The notes under the pieces: model-generated
The model's database searches: none
Told to the model about the DNA's origin: nothing
The model's input: the letters and a program-made list of their open reading frames with translations, nothing else
Translations under genes and position numbers: made by a program
Shown here: positions 27,201 to 42,200 of the stretch, one piece after another
How the letters are laid out: each line of letters opens with the position of its first letter
How positions within the stretch are numbered: the stretch's first letter is position 1
Assembly: GCA_028015205.1 (NCBI GenBank)
Contig: CM051508.1
Location: forward strand, 12,604,001 to 12,668,000
Reading direction: 5' to 3'
From: Mytilisepta virgata
Taxonomy: Eukaryota > Mollusca > Bivalvia > Mytilida > Mytilidae
Length of the DNA: 64,000 nt

Positions 27201-30200
27201 CATTTTTTCATCAATTACAATTTTGGAACTTTTTCTATGAAAAAAATAGAAAAACATTTCTGACCAGTTATATGTAAGGGCAATCAGAAAAAAATTTATG
27301 TTAATCCCGACAACAGGGATATAATTGAACATTCGCATATACCCATTCTTCATTCCAGATAATTATGTTGCTCTTCTAGCAGTGTCAGTCTAAATGTGGT
27401 TACCAGTAACAGGTGTAGTCATTTGATCTGGGGCAAGTAGAATTCTGTAACCTACATTAGTTCTTCACTAGTATAGTTTTAGAACTGAAAAGCACTACAT
27501 GGGCATAGTGAGTTCTAGAAATTTTCAACAACTGATTAAAGCTCTGGATTTCAGATCTCTTGAGTAACAAACATTCTATGTTACTTCAGTTTGCTTTGGT
27601 CTTTGGGGGACAATTGGGTATAAACTTAAATAAAATTTATCTAATTACCAATTTAAAACTCAATCTGGTCTTTGCCCTGGTGAATTCCAGTAGACGGCTG
27701 TCTACTACAACTGGTGGTAATAAGCCATATCCAAGTTTTCGCTTCTTGCTTCGTTCCTGATACTTTATAGTCGGTTGAACAGGTACATTAGGATAATTTT
27801 GTAAACGTTTCGGATGGTATCGAGGAATAGTCACAACTTTCATCGGCCTATTTGGCAAGGGAGGTAATATGTATGCTGCAACCATTTTAAGTTTTCAATC
27901 CGTCATACGATCAATACAAACAGTGCTTCATCAATTATAAGCTTTGAATTATCCAGGATTATACTCAATATGTTTTAAATCAGTTGAAAACAGAAAAATA
28001 TTCATTTAGAATCTCATTCTCAAATTTCACACACAATTAGTTTCTCTTATATGTGTCAAGCTACATCAAAATCTTTTAATTATCAACACAAGAAAATGAA
28101 TGAAATTAACATGCAACTTTATACATATATGCATTCATGTACTATAAAAATTCCTGAGATCAATGATAATTTCATCTGAGAACGCTTCCAATGAATTCTT
28201 CTATCACCAAATTCAGTTCCCAAGCACACACATTACTTACACAATTAAGTCATATCCTAAACATATCCTTCACATAAGCAATTATGTGTTGCGTTGCATA
28301 TTTATGTTAATTCTTGTATTAACTACTTCATTTTCTGGACAAAAAACATCATTTTTAAAAATTTTCTCCTTATAAAAACTCCAAATAATATATATTAAGT
28401 ATTTTTCTGTAACCTAACTCTAAACGTTATTTTCGATTTTTATTTTTGTCACTCGTAATTAACCAGGTACACAAGAATGAAGTTTTACAAAACAAACCAA
28501 TATTTTTTCTCTTCGTCAAAATTTATGTGTGCTATTTGCTAAGCAGAAAAACAGTTAACAATTTCCTGAAATTTTCAATAATCTGTATAATTCTTCACTG
28601 CCTTGTATAGCTGTAAATAGTCCCAAGATTTCTAAATCAATATTTTTCTTTTAATTTGCAAATCATTTTGGAAATAAATCCATGACAATAACTGAATAAA
28701 CACAATACTAATTGCCTTTGATCTCTGGTCTTCTAAGATGTGTTTTTATTGGCTGGTTGATTCCGTTACAATGAAATCCACATTTAAAGCATTTATTTCA
28801 AGTAATTTCCGTATTTTTAGAAGAATACTTTTCCTATTTCTTCCATTTTCCACAAAAAAAGTAACTCAGTGTCTATTTACAACCATTGCTTTTCGTTTGA
28901 AGTGTCAGATTGGTAAAACATTTCTCAAAGCAATATTCACATAAAAGGTTCAATCTTCAAAAGAATCATTTGGAATTTTCTATAAATGAATATCTTTTGA
29001 AGAAAATCTATGCATACCACTTTTGTCTAATCCAAAAAATGTTTTTCTTTTTATTTTAATTCTTACAATTGTTACGTAATTCTTTTTATATGTATAATCA
29101 ATTTCTGCATCTGCAGTCAATTATTCCAAACTGTTTATTCTGCCATGTCGTTTTTCATTTGTCATTATGTTTCTCAAATTTAATTTAATACAACAATAGC
29201 AGGTAATTCAGAAATCACTGTATCTATCTGCCAATTGTATTCCGTATCACATTACACAATACTTTTTATAGTATTACATCACCACTTTATCTTGCCACCT
29301 GAAAGTTTTAAATCAACACTTTACAATGCAGTAACTTTTTTTTTCACTTCTTCTGTTCTTGAACATCGATTTTAAATTTATATTTGAATCTTAATTTTCC
29401 TAAAAGGGTTTCAAAATACAATTGAAAATACATTGTGCAATTGATGGGAGTGTATATCAGTTTTAAGCTCTCATTATTTATAACATGAAACTTCAATATT
29501 TTGAATTTCATAGCATGAACTTTACTATATTCCTTTTATGTGTGTCATAACAATCTTTCAATCAATAAATGACCTACAGTATTTTAATTTGCTGGTAAAA
29601 ATGCTTTAAAAAGTTTTTAATCAAGTAAGGGATTAAGCCAACCAAAAGTTTTCCATTCACTTGATTTTGAATGAATGTAATTGCATAAAGAAATAAACTA
29701 AATTCTGCTATACCGTGTAATGAAGTAAAAAAAATCAAAATAAAACTTCAACAAGCTAGGGACAGCTAACAGCTAAAGGGAGGTTATGTTATTATCTCCC
29801 CTGGGTATCTCCATTAGGGGAGATAACTTACTAATGTACTAATGCTTTTCATCTAAAATTAACATGAATATTTTTATTTTTTTTAATTTCCTCGATTACT
29901 TCAGTCATTTAGGCATTTTTTTTTTTTTTTTTTTTTTGGAGGGAGGGAAGGGTTAAGTTGGTCTGAGGGAGAAATATTATCAATATTATTAAATTCAAAG
30001 TCTATAAATATTTTGATTTTTCTTTTTTACATGTATCTCTTTGGTGTTTTCTAAAACTTATAAATGAGTCTTTTCTTAATGTGCTAAAATTTATTTGAAG
30101 AGAAAGCAGAAAATGTTTTTATTTTCTAGCTAATATATTTTTTTTCGAACTTTTCTACTTTTACAAACACAAAGGACACCCTACCATGGACCATTTTCAT

Positions 30201-33200
30201 TTTGGACCATTTTCAAATTTAATTAACCAAAGTTCAAGTGGTAAAAATCACAATTTACCAAAAGAAAGCTTATTTAATACTACGAAAACCTGCTGCTCTA
30301 ACTTGTACTTATCGATATCTTTTCAAAGTCTTCACGTTACTCAAACACTTAGTAATATTTGCTTTTTGAAGTGAAATTGTGTTAAAAATCTACCATTCCA
30401 CAATATAAAGTAAACACGTATATTTGATTAGTATATTTAAACATCGATACCCTGTTATCTGAACATTTGAAATATCAACTTTTTGTCCGAGTATTAAGAT
30501 TTCCTAAAAGAAATGAACAATATTGTTTTCAATTTAATAAAGGACTGTAATTTAACTTCATAAGAAATTGATAAAACAGGGGGAAAAAATATAATGGTTA
30601 AGAAAAAAATAAAAATACAGATTGTCAACCATACTAGAATTTCATGCAAGTTATTAAAGGTTTCATAAAAATCATGTTACTTTAAATCTTAATATCATTT
30701 ACCTTGCCAAATAACGCCTATGAAACTCAGACCTAAACAAATAATTTTCCATTTGAATTTTTTGGTTTTTGATACAGTTTAGTCATCTTCTGCCTTCAAC
30801 CCATGATATTAATGCTGAGAAAAATGGTCTTAAATAAATTCATATACACAGTATTACTGTTTTCAATTTCCAACATTTTTTAGGTTTTGGTTGAAATTCT
30901 GGAAAATTTTAAAGGGAGATAACTCCAAAAACAAAAAAAATGAAAAGAAATCAAAATATAAAATATGTGTTCGCAGTAAATATGTTTACATATATAGATT
31001 TTCTATATCATTTACAGATTAATCCTCTATTGTATGGAACTTCAAACAAATTGTGTATTGATTAAGTAATTATATGGTAACAATTTATCATCATTATGTT
31101 GTTATTTGGTTTATTTGCAATGTGATAAATTGACAAATTAAGATAACAAATCTTAATTAGTCGTAATTCATGGAAACAGAAAGGAAAATGTTTTAAGGAA
31201 TATTTTTTATAGAAAAATTTAAATTGTGACCTTTTACAACTGTACATATACTTTTAAGCTAGACTGTATCCATTCCATTTGAGAAAACAGATATCTCATC
31301 CATTTTTAATAATTTTCTTTTTACAAATTAATACTCTAGTTCTTGTTACAACCTACAGTCCTTTTTAATTGTTGCTGTTGTTATTAGGAGGGGAGAGAGA
31401 AGAGAGATTTTAAATATACTTTCTCCTTATAAACAAAGAGGACAAATATACCTAAGGAGCAATCCCAAACATTATAACAAACAATTTATATATCTAGTTC
31501 TTGCTACCATAGCAACCTACAGTACGTTTTAATTGCTGTTTTTTTTCTCAAATTTCAAAGTATATGTTCAGTCGTAAAAGGTCATAAAATACGTTTTAAT
31601 TACCAGAAATGAAAAGTATGACATTTTCAAATACCCACCATATGTTTAGTGGGTAAATGGTTTTTCAATTTTTTTTTTCTCAAATTTCAAATGATTCAAT
31701 TATTAGGTAATAACTACATAAAATACTTAAAAATGTTAAACCCTACTGCAACTAATTATAGTAATAACCACAGTCTGATTCAAGTGCTCTCTGAATTTTA
31801 TATTTTAATTTAATTTTTTAATTTTTTTTTTTTTTTTTTTTTGTGAACCAAACAGGATTAATTTCATTTATTAATGACCTCTATCCACTTTGGCAGTAGA
31901 AAATCACTATGTAAAATTGGTAATGATTGAAAATGGCAGAGTTTTTTATTTTTAGTCTTGCTACTTTCAAAAATTATAAACTTAGTTTAATCAGATCCAT
32001 AAGGTTATTAACTATTTAGAAATGTGTCATATATATATGTTAAATTTGTCAACACTTCAAAAATTCTGGTAACTTTCAACATTTCATAAAATATACTGCA
32101 TGGATGTTAAAGAAAATGGTCATCTTTCCCATAGAAATTCAGAGATGCCTTGTTTCGGGTAATTCCTCTATAAAATGTAGTAGATTTTTTATTTATTTAA
32201 GGTGTACGTAGATTCGACTGAAAAACTGTGCCATCTTTCCTACCTTACCTGCTGTACACATAAATATTTAACCGAACCTCCTCTATAATATTTATATGTA
32301 ATGTGTACTCTCCAAACACAAAATGCAGTTGGAATACTTTATAGCTAAAAAATATCTGTTCCCTCTAGTAACTTGAAATCAAATTTCATATTAATCAATT
32401 TCACTCTAGAATCTCGTTAAATTTCCATCAAACTACAACACGAAAACAAATCCAGAATTTCCATTATGAAGTAAAATTTCACTCCATTAAAATTCCACGA
32501 AACCTATGAGAAAAAGTATATATCTTAATCTAAACTGATTGCTCCTAATTTAAATGCAAACAGATTTTAGTACACAATGATACACATTTGAATATATTCC
32601 TTTTTCTGTGTTACTGTACATTTCCATTTTGTAACAAATAAAAGAACTCAATTAACTCCTCAAAATCAGGTTCATAATCTACGTCTAACTACAGAATAAT
32701 AGTGTCATAATCCTCAGTGAAAATATTTAAATCCTAATTTTCGTCATTTTATATAGTCACAGTAATATTTTGTCATTATATGATATTTAAATATTTATCA
32801 AATTCTGAAATCCAAAACTGTCGAAACGTCACTAAATATTGTCATCGTTATTTCCATCAATTTAACGTAAATATTTAATGTTACATTAAATGCATTTAAC
32901 AAACATAACTTTCACTAAATATTTACGAAAAATATTTACACTATTACATTAATTTGGCACGGCAAACAGGTTCAAAGATTTTTTGGCATTTAAAAATGAA
33001 ATCAACGATGATTAATTTGTAAATAATTAACGTGCAAAATATTCTCGACTTAGAAAATATTTTGTAGTATCAGATCTGAATGTTTGTCGATCGGATCTGA
33101 GAATTTGGCATGAATTTTAGTGTCGGAGGTATTTTTCCAGATGATACGTACTTGACACATGTACACCTCGATACGACTATTGTCTTAAAATAACCTATCA

Positions 33201-36200
33201 TTCGTGAATGAAATAAACGATAAGTTTATCAGATTCCTAAGGTCTTATAGATTCAATGATGGGTTTAAATGTTGTACTTTTGACATTGTGTTGTTGACTT
33301 TGTTTGTTTGTTTAGATAACAATATTGTGACTTAATCTTTCAAAATTTAAGGTTTTAGGATGTCCTAATGTTTTGCTGATATGATAAGAATTCGATACCG
33401 ATTTATGATTTGGAAGATTAAAAAACATACTTTATAGAGATGTCATTTTTTTAATCCCATGTACAAATATATTATTTGCTTATCAAACAACACATGGGGA
33501 ATTCTTTATATTTATACACATCATAAGACAGACATTGTAAAGTGTACTTCTAATGGTAAAAAACGCAAGAAATCTTTGGTACAACCTTTGTTCCAAAAAG
33601 CCCAGATGAAGAAAATAATTATGAGATTCTCAAGAATAAAAATTCACTTTACCGTTTCCTCAAATGAAAATCTACTATCTAATTTTTATAAAGTTAAACC
33701 AATGTATAAAGGACACCAGAGAAAAGTGTCTTTTATAGACAGGAGCCCTTTATACAGAGGTTAATTTTACAAGCTTTATTTCATAATAGGGACATTATCA
33801 CAGTGTCCTTTATGGACAGTGATTTGTTATATAGGCTGTTAAAGCAGGTTTGAATGTATACACATTAAATATTTGTGAAATTTTTATAACAAAATAATTG
33901 TGTTAATATATATATCAATCTTTTTAAATACAATTAGATCACATTATTTTAACACAGCTACTTCATTACTGTAACAATATATTTCATTGGATAGACTTTG
34001 TAGATTTTGTTTAAATGTCAGATACACAGTTTTCAAATGTATGTTTAATATGTGTTAATCAAACAAAACCATGGACTTATATTTTCACTCATTAATCAAA
34101 CAAAACGATGGACTTATATTTTCACTCATTAATCAAACAAAACCATGGACTTATTTTTGTACTCATTAATCATATAAGGACATCTAGTATATCAGGATAT
34201 TAAATTATACCATTTATGTGCCTGTAAAATTATGATAGGATCTCAAGAGAAATATTTCCATACCTACAGATTTAGAAAAATCCTTTAATCTTAAGTTTTC
34301 TCTCAAAGGGAGAAAAATCCTTAATTCCTACAGTTTGATGTAAGCTGGAACCAATGAATTAATTTTGTGTTAATCCATGCTTGACTCAGAAAAAAACATT
34401 CTGTATATGGATCTCACAAGCCAGAGGATTGTGTATTTTGAATAGTTGTGACCCCTGTGTACTTATATTGTTACATGTTATCTGAAGACAAAAGATGAAA
34501 AGGAAATGGTCTCTGAGAATGCTTGCTGTCATATGACATGATAGGACTGTTATAGAATGAACATTATAGAATGTAATTAAAAATTGTACCTAGAGCAGGA
34601 CTGTACATAGCCCCTGCCCCATGGAAAATCTCAATAAACTGATACATCCTACAAATATGCACATCTGCACACTAAAGGATAGAACAATGCATCAAAGTTT
34701 GAATCCAACTGGCATAGTGGTTTCAGATGAGTTACTATAACATAGTGTACATAAAAAATTATAAAGTCCAAAGGGCCACAACTCAGAAAAAGTTCAATGG
34801 ACCTAACCCCATTGCACATCTGTAGAGTAGGATCTAGCATTGCACCAAGTTTCATATGTTTATAACAAACTGTCAGAAGAGTTGAGATGACAAGGTGTGT
34901 ACCATACATGTCAAAATTTCCAAGTTCAAAGGGCCATAACTCAGAAAAAACTTGATAGACCAGTATATCTTTATTATCAAGTTAGCACATACTTCTGGGG
35001 GCCTCGTTGGCCGAGTGGTCTAGGTAGTTCGTCATGACTACTATTGACCACTAGCCTGTCAACACTGGGTTGTGAGTTCGAATCTCACCTGTGGTGGAGT
35101 GTGTTTGACTCCGATATAAATTGACAAATTATAAAGACAATTTTCCTACCAAAGGTTGGTGGTTCTCTTTGGGTACTCCGGCTTCCTCCACCAATAAAAA
35201 CTGGCCGCCGCGAAATAGCCAAATGTGCTGAAAACAGCGTAAAACCCCAATTAAACAAATAAAACATACTTCTGAATTACTCTGTCAAGTCTCATGAGGA
35301 TTGGTCAAATTTAAGCTGGTCCAGATGTTTGTGGGGATGATATAGTTACAGGATCTTGACTTGGGACAAGCACATGATACAGAATATGGTATGTAATACT
35401 AATATATATAATACAATAATTTAATATTGGATATAAAGCGTAATTTGATTGGTCAATTTTTTTTTGTCTTTCATATTATAGACTAAATTTTCGTTTTCAC
35501 TATGACGTCATTAAAGGGAATCCCAACGTTTAAGACATCAAAATAACCGTTGGAATTAAATTATAAGGATTGACTGTAATTTTATTTTCAGTCTATTCGA
35601 AATAACCTCAATGCACATGGTGCACACTTTCAAATAACCTGCTAGGTGGGTTATTTAGTGTGCACCATGTGATTCAGGTTATTTCTTCATAGACTGAAAA
35701 AAAAGTTACGGTCAATGCTTAAATAAATAAATATGCAGTAAAATTTCCAAAATTATTTGAACTCATAGAGTTGGAGCTTTTAAAGGGATGGCCCGCCCAA
35801 AATTATCACATTTTAATTTCTATTCAAAATGACTTGCATTTGATACTTATTTAAAATGTTAATTGCTCATGCCAGATAAATGGTGCATAAAATAGCATTT
35901 AACCAGCTGAACCCTTCTACATTTTATAATTATCACTTTTGATAAAAAAAAAAATTAAAAAAAAAAAAATTCAAAAGAACTGGATTTTCCTGTCATAGCC
36001 TACTGGTAATTTCACTGCTGGAAAATCCAGAATTTTATTTGTTTTCACCTCAAGAGTTTTCACATTTCTTAATCCTTCAGCAAGTATTAAATTTAAGCTA
36101 ATTACATCAACAGTATTTCTGTCAACTTTTCTTCAAGAACACCTCTACATTACAAGTATGATACAATCTCCATAAAAAGGTTTAATTAATCAATGTAGAT

Positions 36201-39200
36201 TTCATAATCCACCCTATAGGATTACCAAAACAAAATTGAGCAGGTTCAAGCTCTTATAATTATTTTTTTCATATGAAATATCTAAAAACAAAAAGTATAG
36301 TCATTTTTGTTTCCATGAACAGATGTCAAAACAATTCTGGAAATTGTAACTTAATTAGCCTAAAAGGGTGATATGATTTTTAGAGGCCGACATGGATTGA
36401 AATCTACAAACGAATTTTAACTGGTCTTATCTTATTAACCTATTTTGATGATTGTTAGAGGCTGACATGGATAGAAATCTACAAATGAATTTTAACTGTT
36501 CTAATCTCATTACCCTATTTTCATTGTTCAAAAAGATAAAGAAAGGCAATGACTGATCTGAAGCTATAGTTTTTGTTGCAGATTGAAAAAATTTCACTTG
36601 AGTATTATATTTTTACTGCTATGTAAATAAATACCCAATTTATTGTATGGCAACGTAATATTTCCTGTAGAACGTAACCAAAAATTAGCATGCAGTATTC
36701 GCTGATATTGCACGGAGAGCAATATTGCATTGTAAGGATTATGTCTTTGATAGTTTTTCAGCTTATTTCCTGGATGTGGGTGGTGTTGCCATACAATAAA
36801 AGTGTAATTGCACGAAATTGGGAAATTGTCCCTTGTGGAATATTATATCGAACTCGCAAGCTCGTGCAATATTACATTCTACTCGGGACAATATTTCCCA
36901 GTATTCGTGCAATATCCCTATATTCTTATATTTTTTTACTGTTGTTATAATTAGTATGTCCTGCAAGCTTATACATGTATCATAATCAATTACCAAGGAT
37001 ATTTTTTATATTTACTATAACAATCTCTGGTAATTATAATGAAAATACTAAGTAAACCCCAATTACCAATAAAAACAATTTTTTTAAAGACTATATTAAG
37101 AAGGATTGAGTTATTTCCCTTTAACCAAAAAAATACCCAAACAGAACTATGGTATCATTATCATGGGATCTAAATTTTTGAAGATTGGTCATATGTTTTT
37201 AAAATACCAAATTTTGTGGTTTTACTATTTTTCTTTAAATAAAATTATGTAATTTACTTATCATTGGACACTTAAGTTCTTAGGGTCTTTATCCACCAAA
37301 TTATGCAAGTTAAAAGTGGTCTTTGACAAAATAATCACATTTTCTGCATAATAAACGACAGGTTGTGTAAGAAAAGATCTGCAAGTCATCTATTACGAAA
37401 CACACAAGCTGCTTAAAATGCAATAAAAAAAATTAATAAAACTGTAGGTGAAAAATTACTGACAACACCAACTATTCCCACACAATACAAGATAGCATCG
37501 AATATTGAACACAAATTTCCTTGATATAGGATGAAAATTAATTCCTTAAAGATCCCAAAATACCTTTTTATTGATAATTTGTTGTGCCAGTAATTGATTT
37601 CAGAATCTTAAAGACTATTTAGGAATTCAATCGATTGTAAAATTGATAATCAATCGCTTTCTAATACCGGTTTGGTTCTATACCAGTGCTATAAGTCAAA
37701 TTAAATCTATTTAAGGATTTACATCCACAGATATAAATTATTTTTTCGAGATCCAATTATATCTATGTGATTACAGAATTACATCAGAACTAGACTTTTC
37801 TGCATTGTCTGTGATAAAAAATATCTGTTTCTTCTATGTGTTACTAGGTACACATACATCACTTCAGATATTCTGACAAACAACGTTCGCAATCTTTTAG
37901 GATTAAATATTAAACAATTTTTCAAGGACATTTCAAGGATTTTTTTTTTACAATTTACCTTTCTCGGAAATGTAGTTCTATTTTGTTACATACCTGTAAC
38001 TGCATTTGCAATTTTAACAAAAACCTTAGTCATAACACCAAGTTACTCTGTTTCACAAAATGAAAACAAGATTCAGACACTATACTAATTTGCCATAAAT
38101 ATCATCTTATACTTAGTCAATATAAGTCGGGAACAAGAGGAAAATTGCATATGACAAAAATATCAGAAGAAGGGAAGTAACTTCAAATTTCAAAACTTTA
38201 GGTAGAAAGTTAAACATGACTTCTAATATTAATTTTCATGGATATTTCCCTGATCTTTGCCATCTTTTTATATTTCAGGGACTTGGATGCATCAGCACAA
38301 TCGACAGAAACTGACCAACAATCACAACTAATATACACCAACTTTTTGCCTTTGAATATATTTCAATTCAATTTAAATGAAAGATCATCATCCATCCCTT
38401 CTGAAAATATGAGGCCAATGGAGGACTTTAATTTTAATATTTTATTTTTCCAAATTTGGGAGGGCCAATATGCACAGAAATTGTCACTGTCGGCAGGTCC
38501 TGAACAGGGGACTTGTGGTCAATGTATCTGTCAAATATTGTTTTTGTTGGTAGACTATCCCTCTCTCTCGCTTTTGCCAACAACTTAAGGAGTGGGACCC
38601 CTAAAGTAACTTAATTTTAATTGGCCTATTTTCTATTTGAACCATAATCTCTCAGCATTGTTTTTTTTCAGCCATTTTCACAAACATAATCATTGTAAAT
38701 ATATTTGATAACAGTCTAACTTTGAATACTTTTCTAGAAGGCTTTACTGTAACTTTAAGATGAATAACAGCAACAAAGCATGTTTTCTTCGCTTACGTAT
38801 ACATTTACATGTATGTCACTTTTATGTATAAGATTTTGTGTAAAATATGAACTCAATTCATTTTTCTTCTTTCATGAGAACTGCCTATGTATGCACTTGC
38901 TTACATTTAAGTTTTCATGTGTTAAACTTTAACAGCGTGAGAAAAAAAATTTTCAGCATGTTTTTTTTTTTTTCATTTCAAGGTTAAAGATCTCAAATAC
39001 GCAACTGTAAATATACCACAACCTTAATTTTTTACAACATTATTGAATCGTAATTAATAACAACTCGTTATCTCTTGTAATATCTCTAATTAATTAAATA
39101 CAGGTTATCGCAACCTGCAGGAGGTACTGTGGTACTTTGGTGATTACTCATCCATGTCAAAAACATTTACCGATTAAATACTTTATTACTATTAAATTCC

Positions 39201-42200
39201 ATTAAGCCTAATTGTTCAATATGTGACATATCTAATTAATGTGATGTTGTGGAGAAAAAATTTATTAGGGTTTAAATCATTTGGATTCTATATGAAAATA
39301 CAAAATGTATAAATCAATAAATTAATTAACTTTAAATAAATTAAGTGGCATTTGTATATTCCTAAAATTCATTTGTTAAGCTACAAATGTGTACTGATGA
39401 TGGATGGATGGATGGATGGATGAATTCTTGTTTAACATCCATTGGCAACCAGGTGCATATTAGGACGATAACATGATAATGAATATGATCCCTTACACCG
39501 ATATGCTGAGCCAGATTTTTAATGTGCTAGCTCACGAGGTAACTGTGCACAGGAAGCTCATCACCCCAATCGGACACATTATACTGACTCCGAACTGACC
39601 AGTCACACATGTTTATTGACATCCATTGTGACAATCTGGTTATAAGCAGAAAGAGAAGCTATTAATAACTCCCATTCAAGTTTTTCTTAGATTTTACAAC
39701 AAACTGATCGTTCTTCTTTTATCACTTCTAAGGTATATAACATTGTAAGTGCATTGAAACATGCAATTCAACATATAAATTTCTAGAAAGGATGTCACAA
39801 ATTAACAAATCAATGATGTCTTACTCATATTAACTATTCCCATGGCACAAGCTACTTGAGGATGATAGGGAAAACTGACCTCTCTCTCTCTCTGAGAGAC
39901 TGACCAGGAAAAGTGGAGAGAAAACAGGGAGAATTCATGTCATTGCAGATCACCATGATCAGGTTTTTCTAATAGCTACTCATATTCTCATGTTTGTAAG
40001 TATTTTAAAGAACTTCCGATTCACTTGTCACCTCCCTGAATTTACAATATAACTGAGTAAAGGCAAACGAAACGTCCATGCCTTCTAAGCCACTCTTCAT
40101 AAACCTATCTTCCAAAATGTGAGCAACACAGTTAACATGCATGTAAACAGACAAAGACTTCTGAAGTTCATAAAACCTAATCATTATTTCATTCTCATTC
40201 TCATATTTTTACTCTTTCTCATTACCACTACACTCTCACATTTTAAGGTAAGGTTTGCGTTCTCTCTGGATTTTTATAATTATAATATTGTAGTAACATG
40301 ACATATTTATTTGTTCATTGGGGGAACCTCTCGTATTTCGCGGCATTTTTAAGAAAACCGCCCGTCCAGTTTTTTTTGTAAAAACAGCTCAAAATTTGTA
40401 TTTTTGGTAGTTTTGTCATAATGTATTTAATTTACTATTTTCAAGAAATAATTTATGTAAGTATCAAAACTATTAAATTTGTTAATGAAAATTGTAAAAA
40501 TGATTATGTTCTAGATATTATCTATAAAATTTGCTTGAAAAGTTGAGAAAAAAATCACGAAAACACAACATTTTAACATTTCGTTGCCAAAATAGAGACG
40601 TTGCCATGGCAACAAAAAGATGAAAATGTCCTGTTTCCCGATCCCATGATTTCAATAAAAATTGAGAACGGATAGATTTTAATATTTCCATTATAATACA
40701 ACAATAAAATTCATATGTCCCCGATCTCGTTTCCATGGAAACGGATGCTATATGAACCCCTCTTAAACACACAAATAACGTATTTTTCGCGTTTTGTAAG
40801 GAAATCAATCACTGAAAGCCGTTTTCAGGGCATAAGGTTTGTCACCCGCCGGAACTCAATGCGGGGACATAGAAATGCCGGGGGTCCGTCTGTCCGTTCG
40901 TCCCCATTGTAAGCGCTCTCATGGCTATATTCATTTGCGGATTTTTGATGAAATTCATATGGAAGACTTGTTTTGATAGTATCTAGATCAAGTTTAAATT
41001 CGAGTGCAGTAAAACAAAGTACTAAGCAAATATTGTGTTGGATCTGTTTAACTTGCATCGTGGCGCATTGTATATTCAACTAGAAAACATGCCTCATGGA
41101 TGGCATGTGTTTTTTTTGTTTTTTTTGTTTTTTTTTGTTTTTTGTTTTTTTGTTTTGTATGAAAAATACTGCATAGTTTTCCCTTTTAATATTCTAAATA
41201 GAAATAAGAAAAAAACATCAAATTATCAATGTAATAGGCTCTGACCTGCATGAAGGAACCCTTCCCTCAGCTAACCATATCCCTACCAAATCATAGCTCT
41301 ACAGTAAAAGAATGGCCCTAAAGTAGATGAAGACCAGAAAATCAATTGACATTTTTATTGAACTTATGAAGTCAAAATACACGTAGCTATTCAAAATGTC
41401 TTCTTGAACTGTTAAAGGTTAGATTTTCAATCCGTGGAAAGATCAGGATTTATGACATCCTTGAGTTCGTTGTTTGGATCTTGTAGCAAGTTGCGACTCT
41501 AATAATGATTTATTCACTGTATCCTCATAACTTCTGGCCATGTTAAAGACGATCAGTATCTGAAATATCTAATAATTCAAAGGATCAGCAACGATGAAGT
41601 CGTTCATAAACATGAGACTTTGTCGTTTGAAGAAATATTCTCCCAAATCAACGTTGATCAATACAATATCCAACACATAGATACACGCTTCGGCAGTTGC
41701 GTAGACTTTCAACTGTTTCTGGCAAAAAACTTTGCTTCCAAGCAATAGAGCAGCGTTTTGATTCTTAATCGTTAAACATGCGATTCAATTCACTGCTATA
41801 CGATTTGTTGACATTTTGTCAGACGATATTTGTACGCAATGCGCTTTTTCGACGTTGTTAAAAATTCGACGGAATAAACGCTCAAGTGATCAGAACTTTA
41901 GGCAACTTTTCAATTCGAGTTATCTCCCTGTGACCGCAAACCTTACCTTAACTGCCAAAATGATTCTTATTATGGTCCAAGTTTTGTGCGGGCCAAATTG
42001 ACCTGCATTGGATTATTTCCCTTTCTTATTGATAAACAAGAGTGGATACACTACATGTCTCGCCTGAGCATGCACATGGACACAGAATAATGATTATCTG
42101 ATACCCGACATTTTGCAAGTCAAAGGAAAATGCTTAAAAAGAAATTGAGGTCAAGGTCAAAAGGCAGGTGTCAGACTGACATTTACCCACCAAGAATTAT

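Larger units (their letters stand above)
21890..27648. other. Introns around exon 8
   Basis: Except for exon 8 (24021-24156) and the inverted repeat at 25871-26122 this is AT-rich sequence without a supported gene. A GAGCCTG repeat fragment begins near 24358. Confidence 0.6.

Noticed and set aside
34998..35090. Candidate functional tRNA gene.
   Set aside because: A/B boxes are present, but the arms do not fold into a regular tRNA and the body continues into a SINE with target duplication.
38238..38588. 116-codon plus-strand frame with a QSTETDQQSQ segment.
   Set aside because: No splice context or recognisable domain; flanked by AT-rich sequence in a 17-kb intron.
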